51,095 bases of DNA from an uncultured Eubacteriales bacterium (GCA_902773895.1 CACYGB010000005.1:1-51095), one strand, 5' to 3'. Positions 16,366 to 25,786 are shown, counted from the stretch's first letter. Notes: generated by a model not told the origin, from the letters alone. Numbers and translations are program-made.

Positions 16366-17754
16366 TCAGAACTGCTGCATGTCCTCGATGTACTGCTTCA
16401 GTTCCGCCACGGGGATGCGCTTTTGTTCCATGGTGTCGCGGTCGCGCACGGTGACGGTGCCGGTTTCCTCGGTTTCGAAATCCACGGTGATGCACACGGG
16501 GGTGCCCACTTCGTCCTGCCGGCGGTAACGCTTGCCGATGGAGCCGGTTTCATCATAATCCACCATGAAATACTTGCTCAGTTCTTCGTGGATCTGGCTG
16601 GCCAGGCCGCCCAGCTTGTTTTTCTGCAGGGGCAGCACGGCGGCTTTGAAGGGCGCCAGCGCGGGGTGCAGATGCAGCACGGTGCGCACGTCGCCGCCTT
16701 CCAGTTCTTCCTCTTCGTAGGCGTTGCACAGGAAGGCCAGCGTCACGCGGTCGGCGCCCAGGGACGGCTCGATCACGTAGGGGATGTAGCGCTCGTTGGT
16801 GACGGGGTCAATGTATTCCATGGATTCGCCGGAGGTATTCTGATGCTGGGTCAGGTCGTAATCCGTACGGTCGGCGATGCCCCACAGTTCACCCCAGCCG
16901 AAGGGGAACAGGTATTCAAAGTCGGTGGTAGCTTTGGAATAGAAGGCCAGCTCTTCCTTGCTGTGGTCCCGCAGGCGCAGGGCTTCTTCTTTGATACCCA
17001 GCTTCAGCAGCCAGTCCCGGCAGAAGGAACGCCAGTAATCGAACCATTCCAGGTCGGTGCCTGGCTTGCAGAAGAATTCCAGCTCCATCTGCTCAAATTC
17101 CCGGATGCGGAAAATAAAGTTGCCGGGGGTGATTTCGTTGCGGAAGGATTTGCCCACCTGGGCCACGCCCATGGGCAGCTTCCGCCGGGTGGAACGCACG
17201 ATGTTTTTGAAGTTCACGAAAATGCCCTGGGCCGTTTCGGGGCGCAGGTAAATTTCGTTGGCGCTGTCCTCCGTCACGCCCTGATGGGTTTTGAACATCA
17301 GGTTGAATTTGCGGATACCGGTGAAATCCTTTTTCCCGCAGGTGGGGCACACGATGTCATGCTCGGCGATAAAGGATTCATACTGTTCGTTGGTCCAGCC
17401 GTCGGCCTGGATTTCCTGGCCGTTCTGCTTGCCCCAGTCTTCGATCAGCTTGTCCGCCCGGAAGCGGGCCTTGCAGGCGCGGCAGTCCATCAGGGGGTCG
17501 TTGAAGGTGCCCACGTGGCCGCTGGCCACCCACACCATCCGGTTCATCAGGATGGCGCTGTCCAGGCCCACGTTGGTTTTGCTTTCCTGCACGAATTTTT
17601 TCAGCCAGGCCTTTTTCACATTGTTTTTGAATTCCACGCCCAGGGGGCCGTAATCCCAGCTGTTGGCCAGGCCGCCGTAAATTTCGCTGCCCGGAAAAAT
17701 AAAGCCCCGCACCTTGCACAGGGCCACCAGCTTGTCCATTGTCAACTGCGCCAT
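16366..17754 (-). CDS. glyS: Glycyl-tRNA synthetase, homodimeric type
   Basis: 462 residues, class II aminoacyl-tRNA synthetase that charges tRNA-Gly. It has [19 protein letters not shown] near the N-terminus, Cys pairs that may bind zinc (CRACKARF and CPTCGKKDF), motif 2 ([21 protein letters not shown]), motif 3 ([15 protein letters not shown]) and a C-terminal anticodon-binding domain with LASQIHEEL. This is the alpha2 type, not the heterotetrameric GlyQ/GlyS type. The ATG at 17754 fits the family N-terminus. No T-box fits in the 70 bp between the upstream stop and this start. Confidence 0.96.
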   Translation of the reverse strand: MAQLTMDKLVALCKVRGFIFPGSEIYGGLANSWDYGPLGVEFKNNVKKAWLKKFVQESKTNVGLDSAILMNRMVWVASGHVGTFNDPLMDCRACKARFRADKLIEDWGKQNGQEIQADGWTNEQYESFIAEHDIVCPTCGKKDFTGIRKFNLMFKTHQGVTEDSANEIYLRPETAQGIFVNFKNIVRSTRRKLPMGVAQVGKSFRNEITPGNFIFRIREFEQMELEFFCKPGTDLEWFDYWRSFCRDWLLKLGIKEEALRLRDHSKEELAFYSKATTDFEYLFPFGWGELWGIADRTDYDLTQHQNTSGESMEYIDPVTNERYIPYVIEPSLGADRVTLAFLCNAYEEEELEGGDVRTVLHLHPALAPFKAAVLPLQKNKLGGLASQIHEELSKYFMVDYDETGSIGKRYRRQDEVGTPVCITVDFETEETGTVTVRDRDTMEQKRIPVAELKQYIEDMQQF

Positions 17755-17824
17755 GGTTTCCACACACCTTTCCAAGATTATCCGCTTCATTATCGCTGTT
17801 TCGCAGGCATTTGTCAAGGAAAAA

Positions 17825-18490
17825 TCATTCAAAAGCCGCCATGCCCAGCCGCCGCTGCAGCGCCGGGTCTGCCTGATCCCCCGGCGGCAGGCCCAGGGCC
17901 TGCCGGACGGCGCGCACGGCCTGCCGGGTAGCGGGGCCGAAAACGCCGTCGGCGTTCCCCAGCAGGCCGCGCTGCATCAGCCGGCGCTGCAGTTCATACA
18001 CGTCGGCGCCCCGGTCGCCTTCCCGCAGCGGACGCAGCCCCCAGTTCAGGGGGCCGAAGGGGCCGCCCTCGATGACCACCCGCGTGCCGTTGGGAATCAG
18101 GCGGTACAGCGTTTCGGCGTTCCTGACCGACAGCCGGATGCAGCCGTGGGAGGCGTTTTGCCTGATGGAAGCGGTCTTGCTGGTGCCGTGGATGCCGTAT
18201 TGTCCCCGGGACACGTTCAGCCCCAGGAACCGGGTGCCAAAGCCGGATGATTCCGTTTCAAACCGGCTGACCACGCGGAACACCCCCAGGGGCGAAGGCG
18301 TATCCGCCGCGCCGGAAGCGATAGGAAACACGAGGGCGGCGCGCTGATCTTCGTACACGGTCAGGGGTTTCCGGTCCGTTTCGATCCAAATCATCCTTTC
18401 CGGGGTCCGGGACGACGCCGGCGCGGCGCTGCCTGCGGACAGCATAACGGGAATCAGCGCGGCCAGCAGAAGCAGCCATCCCTTCCGCAC
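17825..18490 (-). CDS. L,D-transpeptidase with C-terminal peptidoglycan-binding domain
   Basis: 221 residues. The GTG start at 18490 has GGAGG 8 nt upstream. A signal peptide or anchor ([20 protein letters not shown]) is followed by a YkuD domain (about 35-145) with [21 protein letters not shown] holding the catalytic His and Cys, and a peptidoglycan-binding domain (about 150-215, [19 protein letters not shown]). It makes 3-3 cross-links in the wall or attaches proteins to it, and takes part in spore cortex maturation in some relatives. It lies 70 bp ahead of glyS on the same strand. Confidence 0.93.
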   Translation of the reverse strand: MRKGWLLLLAALIPVMLSAGSAAPASSRTPERMIWIETDRKPLTVYEDQRAALVFPIASGAADTPSPLGVFRVVSRFETESSGFGTRFLGLNVSRGQYGIHGTSKTASIRQNASHGCIRLSVRNAETLYRLIPNGTRVVIEGGPFGPLNWGLRPLREGDRGADVYELQRRLMQRGLLGNADGVFGPATRQAVRAVRQALGLPPGDQADPALQRRLGMAAFE

Positions 18491-18728
18491 GCAAACCACC
18501 TCCGCAGCATGGTATGCCGCGCGGGAGCGGAACATGCCTTCCCGGCCGGGACGGCGCTTTTTGCTTCCATTTTCCTTCCGGAACCGGGAGACGGCTTTTC
18601 CTGCCTTGCTCTGGTCTTTTTTTTCGGCGCTTTCTTCACGGTTTGTTCACGATTTGGCCTGATTTTTTCAGTTTCATTTAAGCGAGGTGTTTTACACTGT
18701 TCCCGCAAAGGAGAAAAGGAGGAGAACC

Positions 18729-19844
18729 ATGAAGCGGCATTCTGTTCTGAAAAATATCGCGCTGGATCTGCTTTGCGCGGCGCTGGCGCTGGTGGTTTTT
18801 GCTTTGTTTCATCACGTGCTGCCCCGGCAGCAGCAAAGTCTGGGGATCGTGATCAGCAATCCGTATCAGCAGGAAACGGACGGCTCTGCCATGCCCCGGC
18901 CGGATGGCCTGCTGCTGGCCGCGGCGGGGGCCAGCGACTTGCCCCAGGGGTCGCTTTTTGCGGCCAAGGGCGGCCGGAATAACGGCCGGGGCGGCGGCCA
19001 GAGCGGCATGAGCAGCAAGGGCGGCAGCGCCCTGACGGACGGCAGCGCCGACGATACGGAAAGCGCCGACGATACGCCCCTTGCCGAGAAATTTTCCGAC
19101 CGTTACACCGATACCGTGGTAATGACGGACAGCAGCTATACCAGCCCGGACATCGCCATCACCGTTACGGAAGAAACGCTGGGCCGCGTCACTTATTACC
19201 TGGCGGACATTTACGTGCGGGACATCACCTGCTTCCAATCCGCCCTGGCCCGGAACACCTACGGCTCCGGTTACCGGGACAGTATTGCGGACATGGCCGG
19301 CCTGAACAACGCGCTGCTGGCCGTCAACGGTGATTATTACGGCAACACCAACGAAGGCGTGGTGATCCGCAACGGGGTCATTTACCGGGCCAATCCCACC
19401 AACTGCGATGTGTGCGTGCTTTACTACGACGGCACCATGCGGGTGATGCCCGGCTCGGCCTTCACCGTGGAGGACGCCGTCCGGGACGGCGCCTGGCAGG
19501 CCTGGACCTTCGGGCCGGCGCTGCTGGACAACGACGGCGGCGTACTGACCTCCTTTGCCAGCACGGGCCGCATTATCTCGGCCAATCCCCGCACGGCCAT
19601 CGGGTATTACGAGCCGGGGCACTACTGCATGGTGGTGGTGGACGGCCGGGGCGAATCGGCGGGCCTGTCCCTGCCGGATCTGAGCCAATTGTTTTACGAT
19701 TTGGGCTGCAGGGCAGCCTATAACCTGGACGGCGGCAATTCCTCCATTATGGTCTGGAACGACGAAATCATCAACCAGCCTTCCGGCGGCGGCCGGGAGA
19801 GCAGCGACGCGCTGCTGATTGCGGAGGTGAAGGCTTATGAATGA
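18729..19844 (+). CDS. Membrane-anchored phosphodiester glycosidase (NAGPA domain)
   Basis: 371 residues. An N-terminal hydrophobic anchor (about 8-28) is followed by a Gly/Ser/Asp-rich linker (about 75-115) and a NAGPA domain with AVNGDYYGN, FGPALLD, NPRTAIGYYEPGHYC (about 286-300) and YNLDGGNSS (about 331-339). It is the closest paralogue of the protein at 671-1582, sharing the GYYEPGHYC and LDGG signatures. AGGAGG precedes the ATG. It heads a three-gene operon with 8-bp and 11-bp overlaps to the following genes, placing it with a membrane helper and a surface carbohydrate-binding protein. Confidence 0.88.
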   Translation: MKRHSVLKNIALDLLCAALALVVFALFHHVLPRQQQSLGIVISNPYQQETDGSAMPRPDGLLLAAAGASDLPQGSLFAAKGGRNNGRGGGQSGMSSKGGSALTDGSADDTESADDTPLAEKFSDRYTDTVVMTDSSYTSPDIAITVTEETLGRVTYYLADIYVRDITCFQSALARNTYGSGYRDSIADMAGLNNALLAVNGDYYGNTNEGVVIRNGVIYRANPTNCDVCVLYYDGTMRVMPGSAFTVEDAVRDGAWQAWTFGPALLDNDGGVLTSFASTGRIISANPRTAIGYYEPGHYCMVVVDGRGESAGLSLPDLSQLFYDLGCRAAYNLDGGNSSIMVWNDEIINQPSGGGRESSDALLIAEVKAYE

Positions 19845-20049
19845 GAAGCTGCATGCGGTGCTGTGCCACACCACGGTGATCCTGGGGCTGATGTTCCTGG
19901 TGTTCCTGGTGCTGGACCAGTTCAATCCCCTGATGAATTTTGTGGATAACGGCATTTCCCGCGTGCTGCTGGCGGCGCTGTGCCTCAGCGGCGGCGTGCA
20001 AAGCATTGCGTATTGGAAAATGAAGGAGGCGGAATCCCATGAAAAATAA
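19837..20049 (+). CDS. Small two-helix membrane protein
   Basis: 70 residues with two hydrophobic segments (about 12-27 and 40-55) and a charged C-terminus (KMKEAESHEK). It overlaps the glycosidase gene before it by 8 bp and the next gene by 11 bp, so the three are translationally linked. I do not recognise a family. The position suggests a membrane partner of the flanking surface proteins, for example an anchor or export helper. Confidence 0.72.
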   Translation: MNEKLHAVLCHTTVILGLMFLVFLVLDQFNPLMNFVDNGISRVLLAALCLSGGVQSIAYWKMKEAESHEK

Positions 20050-21697
20050 ACCGGTATGGATGATGCTGCTGGCGCTGGCCATTCTGCTTTTCTCCCTGTC
20101 GCTGCATGCGGTGGCGGAGGAGCAGCTGGACGTGACGGCGCTGTACAAAACCAAGGACACCGACGCGTCCTGGAGCGCCGAAACGGCGGAAGTGATTGAT
20201 TTGAGCGCCCTGGACGGCAACTTGCTGACCATCAGCGGGAAAGGCGATTATGTGCTCACCGGCACCTTCAACGGTCAGGTGGCGGTGGAGGTATCCGAGG
20301 AGGAAAAGGTGCGCCTGATCCTGAACGGCGTGACCATCACCAGCTCCCAGGGCCCCGCGATTTACGAAAAGCAGGCGGATAAGCTGATCATCACCCTGGC
20401 GGAGGGCACCGAGAACCGTCTGACCGACGGCGCGGCGCTGCAGGACGGGGACGACACCATTGGCGCGACGCTGTACGCGGAGGACGATCTGTCCATCAAC
20501 GGCACCGGCAGCCTGATCGTGAACGGCACCCAGAAGCACGGCCTGCAAAGCAAGGCTGACCTGATCATCGCCGGCGGGAAAATCGCCGTCATCGCCGTCA
20601 CTGATGGCATCCGGGGCCGCAATTCGGTGCTGGTGCTGGACGGCGAAATCAGCGTCGCGGCCGGGGGCGACGGCATCGTATCGACCCGAACCGATGCGGA
20701 AGGCAAAGGCTGGGTGGTGCTGGCCGGCGGCCTGGTGACGGTGAAAACCGGCGACGGCGCCGGGACTGTGCGCGCCTCCGGCAAAGGCGGTTTCGGCGGC
20801 AAGGGCGGCGGCCGGGGCGGCTGGAACACCACGGTTTCCACGTCTTCCGACGGCGTTTCCCAGAAAGCGGTCAAGGCGGCCACCGACCTGACGGTACTGG
20901 GCGGCACGTATTCCTTCGACTGTGCGGATGACGGGCTGCACGGCGTCAATGTGACCGTGAACGGCGGCAGCTTCTCGATCCTCACCGGGGACGACGGTAT
21001 GCATGCCGACAGCGATCTGACGGTGAACGGCGGCGGCATCCTGATCGCCCAGTGCTACGAGGGCCTGGAAGGCACCAACGTAACGGTGAACGGCGGCGAC
21101 ATCCGCATCACCGCGTCGGATGACGGCGTAAACGCTTCCGGTGGCAAGGATCAGTCGGGCTTTGGCGGCGGCTGGGGGAACGACCGGTTCTCCGGCTCCG
21201 GCGCCATGCTGACGGTGAACGGCGGCGTTTTGCAGGTGGATGCCGGCGGCGACGCCCTGGACAGCAACGGCAGCATCCGCATCACAGGCGGCGTCGTGGG
21301 CGTCTGGGCGGTCACCACCACCGGGGAAGGCGCCATTGATTTCAACGGCACCGGCACTGTTTCCGGCGGCACCCTGATCGTGGCCAGCACCGGCGGCGTT
21401 ATGCGCGATACGTCGGCCCTGACCGGCCAGAGCATGATGGCCCTGTCTGTTTCCGGCAGCCAGGGCGCGGAAATCCAGCTGCTGGACGCCCAGGGAAATG
21501 TGCTGGGCTCTTTCACCCCGTTAAACGCTTACGACACCGTGCTGGTATCCTCTGATCAATTGCAGTCCGGCGACACCTTCACCCTGCTCAGCGGCGGAAA
21601 AACGGCCTACGCCGGCACGCTGAGCGCCGGAAGCGTCACCGCCCAGCAGGACGGCTGGGGCTTTGGCGGCGGCCGCGGCGGCAGGAGAGGACGATAA
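20039..21697 (+). CDS. Secreted beta-helix carbohydrate-binding domain protein (Cthe_2159-like)
   Basis: 552 residues. A signal peptide (to about HAVAEE) is followed by a domain of repeated short turns: TVNGGSFSI, TVNGGGILI, TVNGGDIRI, TVNGGVLQV, with DDGLHG/DDGMHA/DDGVNA loops. This is the right-handed beta-helix of the DUF4353 family; Cthe_2159 binds acidic polysaccharide and calcium. Two low-complexity Gly/Arg stretches occur: GKGGFGGKGGGRGG (about 249-262) and the C-terminal GFGGGRGGRRGR. It probably sits on or is released from the cell surface. It overlaps the small membrane protein gene by 11 bp. The ligand is not known. Confidence 0.85.
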   Translation: MKNKPVWMMLLALAILLFSLSLHAVAEEQLDVTALYKTKDTDASWSAETAEVIDLSALDGNLLTISGKGDYVLTGTFNGQVAVEVSEEEKVRLILNGVTITSSQGPAIYEKQADKLIITLAEGTENRLTDGAALQDGDDTIGATLYAEDDLSINGTGSLIVNGTQKHGLQSKADLIIAGGKIAVIAVTDGIRGRNSVLVLDGEISVAAGGDGIVSTRTDAEGKGWVVLAGGLVTVKTGDGAGTVRASGKGGFGGKGGGRGGWNTTVSTSSDGVSQKAVKAATDLTVLGGTYSFDCADDGLHGVNVTVNGGSFSILTGDDGMHADSDLTVNGGGILIAQCYEGLEGTNVTVNGGDIRITASDDGVNASGGKDQSGFGGGWGNDRFSGSGAMLTVNGGVLQVDAGGDALDSNGSIRITGGVVGVWAVTTTGEGAIDFNGTGTVSGGTLIVASTGGVMRDTSALTGQSMMALSVSGSQGAEIQLLDAQGNVLGSFTPLNAYDTVLVSSDQLQSGDTFTLLSGGKTAYAGTLSAGSVTAQQDGWGFGGGRGGRRGR

Positions 21698-21774
21698 GGC
21701 TTCCCCGGAAGCAGGGAAGCTCCGCCGCAGGCGGTGATGGAAGATGCGCATCCTTCCTTTTCTCAGGGAGCTAC

Positions 21775-21801
21775 AAAAAAGCCATCGGTTGAACCGATGG
21801 C
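21775..21801. terminator. Terminator between convergent operons
   Basis: A 10-bp stem gccatcggtt/aaccgatggc has AAAAAA before it (T-run on the minus strand) and tttcgtttt after it. It lies 15 bp beyond the phosphoesterase stop and serves that gene and probably the plus-strand operon. Confidence 0.88.
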
Positions 21802-21815
21802 TTTCGTTTTGCCGT

Positions 21816-22562
21816 TTACAGCACCCGCAGCGGCACCCAGCGCCGGAAATCGCCGGAAACCAGGCTGTAGCGGACGCCGTTTTTCATGCCCAGGATGCTG
21901 TCGTGAAACCGGCTTTCCCCGTGGCAGTGGGCGTAAATCACCTGCTCGGCGCCGTATTCCTCCGCCAGGCGGGTGAAAACGCTGTCCTTTTCCAGGATGC
22001 TGGTAGGCGGGTAATGCAGGAACAGGATCATCTTCCGGTAGCCGTCCGTCCGGGCGGCCTCCAGGGACAGGCGCAGGCGCTGGGCTTCCCGCTCCACGAT
22101 TTTGCGGGCGTGCTCCGCCGCCTCCTCGTCCCAGCCCACGATGCGCCGCCGGGCGTCCAGGTAAAACGGGCCTTCGAAGCAGTAGCCCTTGGTGCCGGTC
22201 AGGGCGTAGTCCCGGTAAGAAAAATAATTGTTTTGCAGAAAATGCAGCGATCCCGCGAACTGCCGGTTCAGGGCCGCTGTTTTTTTCGCGTCCCAGAACA
22301 TATCGTGGTTGCCCCGCAGCAGGATCTTCCGCCCCGGCAGCGCGGAAATGTAGTCCAGGTCCTGCCGGCATTCCGCCAGGTTCCGTCCCCAGCTGTGATC
22401 CCCGGCCAGCACCAGGGTGTCCTCCGGCCGCAGGAGAGAAAGGCACTGCCGGCGGAAAACCTGCTCGTGGCCGGCCCAAAGGGGGTCGGTCTGCTGCGCC
22501 TTTGCTTTCACGTCCGTTTGAAAGTGCAGGTGCAGATCCCCGATGGCGTACAGGCGGCTCAT
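21816..22562 (-). CDS. Calcineurin-like metallophosphoesterase
   Basis: 248 residues with the binuclear-metal motifs in order: GDLHLHF near the N-terminus, AGDHSWG, RGNHDMFW, LHYPP, and YAHCHGES in place of the usual GHTH. Cytosolic, no signal peptide. The substrate is not predictable from sequence. The ATG at 22562 has AGGAG upstream; an earlier in-frame ATG lies beyond the upstream terminator. It follows cotH on the same strand across a terminator, so it is at least partly a separate unit. Confidence 0.88.
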   Translation of the reverse strand: MSRLYAIGDLHLHFQTDVKAKAQQTDPLWAGHEQVFRRQCLSLLRPEDTLVLAGDHSWGRNLAECRQDLDYISALPGRKILLRGNHDMFWDAKKTAALNRQFAGSLHFLQNNYFSYRDYALTGTKGYCFEGPFYLDARRRIVGWDEEAAEHARKIVEREAQRLRLSLEAARTDGYRKMILFLHYPPTSILEKDSVFTRLAEEYGAEQVIYAHCHGESRFHDSILGMKNGVRYSLVSGDFRRWVPLRVL

Positions 22563-22593
22563 AGCGGGCTCCTTTCTGTTCTCTTCGTTCACG

Positions 22594-22633
22594 GAAAAGG
22601 CCCTTCGCCCGGTCTGTGCGGAGGAAGGGCCTT
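22594..22633 (-). terminator. Terminator after cotH
   Basis: A 10-bp stem (aaggcccttc/gaagggcctt) with TTTTCC on the minus strand lies 24 bp past the cotH stop. Confidence 0.8.
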
Positions 22634-22656
22634 CTTGGCTCAAGCAAGCGCGGCTG

Positions 22657-24342
22657 TTATCTGCCCCATTCGCCGCACAGGAAATCGTACCGGTCGGTCA
22701 GGAATTTGCGGATGTAGGTGATGTTCTTGTCCAGGCCGGTGCCGGTATTGGCTACGCTGGAGGGGTTGGACCGCCGGGGCCAGCGGATGTCGTTCATTTT
22801 CACGGAATCCCGCACGGACGCGGCGTACTCGTCCAGGGAGCGCAGGGGACAGTTTTTCGGCGCTTTGGTTTTGCCCAGCAGGATCTCCACCGCGGGCTTC
22901 AGTTCCGCCTTCCAGGTCTTTTTGACCGCGGCCAGGAAATCCTTTTGCTTGTACAGCGCCGGCCACCACAAGGTGCCGCCGCTGGCCGTGGCGATCCACA
23001 GGCCCTGGCCGCTCAGCACCTTGGCGGCGTTGTGCTCCTGGGCGTAGGAGCCGAAGGTGCTGTCGTAATCCCATACGGGGCCGGCATAGAAAAGGGGGCT
23101 GACGCTGTCCGCCGGCTTGTAGAAGTACTGGCTGCTGGAATTGCCGTCGTAATTCTTGCTGTATTCCTCGATCAGGTATTTGTGCACCAGGGAACTGAGG
23201 TCCACGATTTCCGTGTAGTGCAGCCCGGTGTCCGGGTCCTTTCCGTCCTTGGCGAAAATGGCGTTTTCAAAGGCCTGCAGCTTTTGGGACACGTACTCCA
23301 TCTGGTTCACGCTGGCGTATTCCGGGCTTTTCATCACCAGCACGTTGCCTTTTTTGGTGGTGTACGCGCTGGCTTCCTGCTTGTAACGGACGGAATAGCT
23401 TTCGAATTCCACCAGGTATCCGCCGGTCAGGTCCTCCGGCTCGTTGGGAATTTTATAGGCCTTGTATTTCCCCTTCACCGACGTTTTGCTGCCCGACACG
23501 GCGTACTTGCTCAGGGCCTTGCTGTTCAGCTTTTCCGTGGCTTCCTCCAGGTCGGCAATGTCCACCCGGTCGTCGTCGATCATCACTTTTTCGGAGAACA
23601 GGTACAGGCCCTGGTATTCATTGTTGATATACACCTCGGCGGAGATGTGTTCCGGGGTGTAGGGCATGTTCATGTACAGGGCCGTGTCGTACACGATCTG
23701 GTTGCGCAGCAGCGTCTTGTCCCGGTAATTGCCGGTCAGGATCCACTTTTTGCTTTTGCCCATGCCCATCAGGCTGGCGCCTGTTTTCAGCTTGATCTGA
23801 TAGCTTTTTTTCACGAACGTCATGGAGGAGTTGCCCCGGCACTTGATGTGCTCCAGGGCACCGTCATACTGCACCTTGCCGTCCGGGCCCACAAACACCA
23901 GATACCCCGGCTCCTTGACGGTCTTTTTCTTCTGGATGGCGTCCAGCGTGCCGCTTTGGGTGGTGATAAACAGGGCCGGGAAGCCTGCGGAGCCCTTCAT
24001 GACGTGCAGGGTTTTCTTTTTGCCGTCCAGGGTGACGGCGTAGTCCCCGGCCTTCAGAAAATCGGCGCTGTCGCCGGCGCTCACCGTTTTTTTCTCCTTG
24101 GTGAACGTCAGCTTTTTTACGCCGGTGAAGCCGAATTTCAGCGTTTTCACATCCAGGCTGCCGGGCAGGAACAGGTAATAGCTGCCGCCGGATACGTACC
24201 ATCCCAGGGCGTCGGTCGTTTTCTTTCCCGTGGGCGACACCCATATTTCCACCGCGGATGCGGCGTCCGCCTGCCGCGGCGCGGGGCCCAGCGGCAGCAG
24301 CAGCACGGCCGCCAGCAGAATCGCGAATGCCCGTTTCATCAT
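22657..24342 (-). CDS. cotH: Secreted CotH-type protein kinase family protein
   Basis: 561 residues. A signal peptide (MMKRAFAILLAAVLLLPLG to ADA) is followed by a beta-rich N-terminal region (about 30-130) and a CotH domain with RGNSSMTFVKKSYQIKL, LTGNYRDKTLLRNQIVYD, YINNEYQGLYLFSEKV and GPVWDYDSTFG. Spore CotH of Bacillus phosphorylates coat proteins; extracellular clostridial CotH proteins also occur in surface and cellulosome systems. Its ATG overlaps the stop of the upstream glycosidase gene (ATGA), so the two are made together. Target proteins are unknown. Confidence 0.92.
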   Translation of the reverse strand: MMKRAFAILLAAVLLLPLGPAPRQADAASAVEIWVSPTGKKTTDALGWYVSGGSYYLFLPGSLDVKTLKFGFTGVKKLTFTKEKKTVSAGDSADFLKAGDYAVTLDGKKKTLHVMKGSAGFPALFITTQSGTLDAIQKKKTVKEPGYLVFVGPDGKVQYDGALEHIKCRGNSSMTFVKKSYQIKLKTGASLMGMGKSKKWILTGNYRDKTLLRNQIVYDTALYMNMPYTPEHISAEVYINNEYQGLYLFSEKVMIDDDRVDIADLEEATEKLNSKALSKYAVSGSKTSVKGKYKAYKIPNEPEDLTGGYLVEFESYSVRYKQEASAYTTKKGNVLVMKSPEYASVNQMEYVSQKLQAFENAIFAKDGKDPDTGLHYTEIVDLSSLVHKYLIEEYSKNYDGNSSSQYFYKPADSVSPLFYAGPVWDYDSTFGSYAQEHNAAKVLSGQGLWIATASGGTLWWPALYKQKDFLAAVKKTWKAELKPAVEILLGKTKAPKNCPLRSLDEYAASVRDSVKMNDIRWPRRSNPSSVANTGTGLDKNITYIRKFLTDRYDFLCGEWGR

Positions 24343-25559
24343 GGTTCCTCCTTGATGCCGATCAGGCCGGTGATGTAGCGGATGTCCTTGGCGGCGGTGT
24401 TCACCGGCCGGTTGATCATATCGCCCAGAAAGATCAGGCAGGTGGTGTTGCCGCCGTCCAGGTTCAGCGCCTCCACACAGCCCAGGTCATACATTTTCTG
24501 CGCCATCCAGCCGATGTTGACGCCCTTGGCGTCGGTGCGGCGGCCCAGCACGTCCACCACCACGATGGTGCCGTCCGCCTTCACGCCCCAGGCCAGCCGC
24601 GGCGCCCGCTTGACGCCCCATTTGGCCGCGTCCTTGTTCAGCTTGCCGTCCCGCACCAGGATGGGGCCGAAGGCGTAGGTGTCCCGGACGCCCATCCGGA
24701 CGTATTCCTGGGCGGTGTGCTCGTCGGACGCGAAGGTTTTCATGGTGCCGTCCTCAAAAACGGCCATCAGGTCCAGCGGGGGAAACACCTTGCTGGTGGC
24801 TTTCTTGGGGTCGTCGTACAGCACGGCGCCGTTGCGCACGATCACGCCGATCTTGCCGCCGTAGCGCACGCGGTAGCCGAAGAAATCGTCGTTGAACGCC
24901 AGGATCACGCCGCTGTTTTCGCTCAGGATGGTTTTGGGCTGCACCAGCACGGTGCCGGGCTTTTTGCCGGAGCTGAGCATGGAGGTCAGCCGGGTGGGGT
25001 CCTTCAGGCGGATGGTGGCTTCCAGCCACAGGTTGGCGCCGAATTCGCTTTTGCCGGTATACTGCCGGATCTCGATGTGGGTCTGGTCGCTGATGTAGGT
25101 CCACACGCCGCTTTTGCGGTCGGCGTAGGTGAAGGGTTTTTCTCCGGCGGGCAGAAAGCCGTCGGCGTCCGTTGCCGGGGCTTTGGGCGCGGCAGGCGTG
25201 GCCGTCGGCTGCTTTTTGCTTTTCGTGGCCTTGGGCTGGGGTGTGGCCGTGGGGGCGGATTTGGGCAGGCATTCGTCGGAAAAAATGAAAGCCTGCACCT
25301 CCGGCGTGGCGATGCCGTCGGCCTTCAGGCCGTTCTTTTTCTGCAGCTCCATCAGCCGGTCCCGGGTGGTTTCGTTAAAGGACGGCGCAAATTTGGAGGA
25401 GCTGAAATAGCCCAGCGTGTACATCCGCTGCTTCAGCGCCATCACGTCGTCGCCGGTATCGCCCAGCTGCAGCGTGCGGTATTCCGCCGCGCAGCAGACG
25501 CTTCCAAAGATCATCAGCATCAGCCCCAGCAGCGCCAGGACGCGGATCGTTGCTTTCAT
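24339..25559 (-). CDS. Phosphodiester glycosidase with N-terminal peptidoglycan-binding domain
   Basis: 406 residues. A signal peptide (to about CCAAEY) is followed by a PG_binding_1 domain (about 28-92, LQLGDTGDDVMALKQRMYTLG), a Pro/Thr/Lys linker (about 100-130, TATPQPKATKSKK) and a NAGPA domain with ILAFNDDFFGYR, YAFGPILV and ALNLDGGNTT (about 362-371). The GYYEPGHYC segment of the other two paralogues is replaced by RLAWGVKADG, so it is a diverged subtype. The wall-binding domain implies it works at the peptidoglycan. It is transcribed from a consensus promoter about 50 bp upstream, together with cotH. Confidence 0.88.
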   Translation of the reverse strand: MKATIRVLALLGLMLMIFGSVCCAAEYRTLQLGDTGDDVMALKQRMYTLGYFSSSKFAPSFNETTRDRLMELQKKNGLKADGIATPEVQAFIFSDECLPKSAPTATPQPKATKSKKQPTATPAAPKAPATDADGFLPAGEKPFTYADRKSGVWTYISDQTHIEIRQYTGKSEFGANLWLEATIRLKDPTRLTSMLSSGKKPGTVLVQPKTILSENSGVILAFNDDFFGYRVRYGGKIGVIVRNGAVLYDDPKKATSKVFPPLDLMAVFEDGTMKTFASDEHTAQEYVRMGVRDTYAFGPILVRDGKLNKDAAKWGVKRAPRLAWGVKADGTIVVVDVLGRRTDAKGVNIGWMAQKMYDLGCVEALNLDGGNTTCLIFLGDMINRPVNTAAKDIRYITGLIGIKEEP

Positions 25560-25611
25560 GTGGTTTCCTTCCTCGGGAAAGATTCGGGGCCGGACCCCGT
25601 TCCGAATTTTT

Positions 25612-25640
25612 ATTATATCATAACGTCATTTCGATGGCAA
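25612..25640 (-). promoter_or_regulatory. Sigma-A promoter of the glycosidase-cotH operon
   Basis: On the minus strand TTGCCA (25640-25635), a 17-bp spacer and TATAAT (25617-25612). The leader contains a GC-rich hairpin (cggggtccggccccg). Confidence 0.85.
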
Positions 25641-25786
25641 TTGTGCTTTCCGTTTTTTTACAATCCGCTTTGGGCGGAGGGCAAGCGGCACAAAGCCTGT
25701 CACTTTCCCTGCCCTTGTCCGCACGGCCCCGTTTGGACGCGCCGTGCCGGGGATCCCTCTGCGCTGCTTGGACGCTGGCTCAAAGG
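25641..25786. other. Gene-free part of the 25560-25861 intergenic region
   Basis: Between the glycosidase-cotH promoter and the terminator of the peptide-uptake operon I see no open frame with a ribosome site, no tRNA and no repeat. Confidence 0.4.

Noticed and set aside
17755-17824. Glycine T-box riboswitch before glyS
   Set aside because: Only 70 bp separate the preceding stop and the glyS start; there is no room for a T-box and no AGGGTGG-like T-box sequence.
20780-21690. Gly/Arg-rich repeats in the beta-helix protein as a possible DNA repeat element
   Set aside because: They are in-frame low-complexity and beta-helix turns of one protein, not a DNA-level repeat array.
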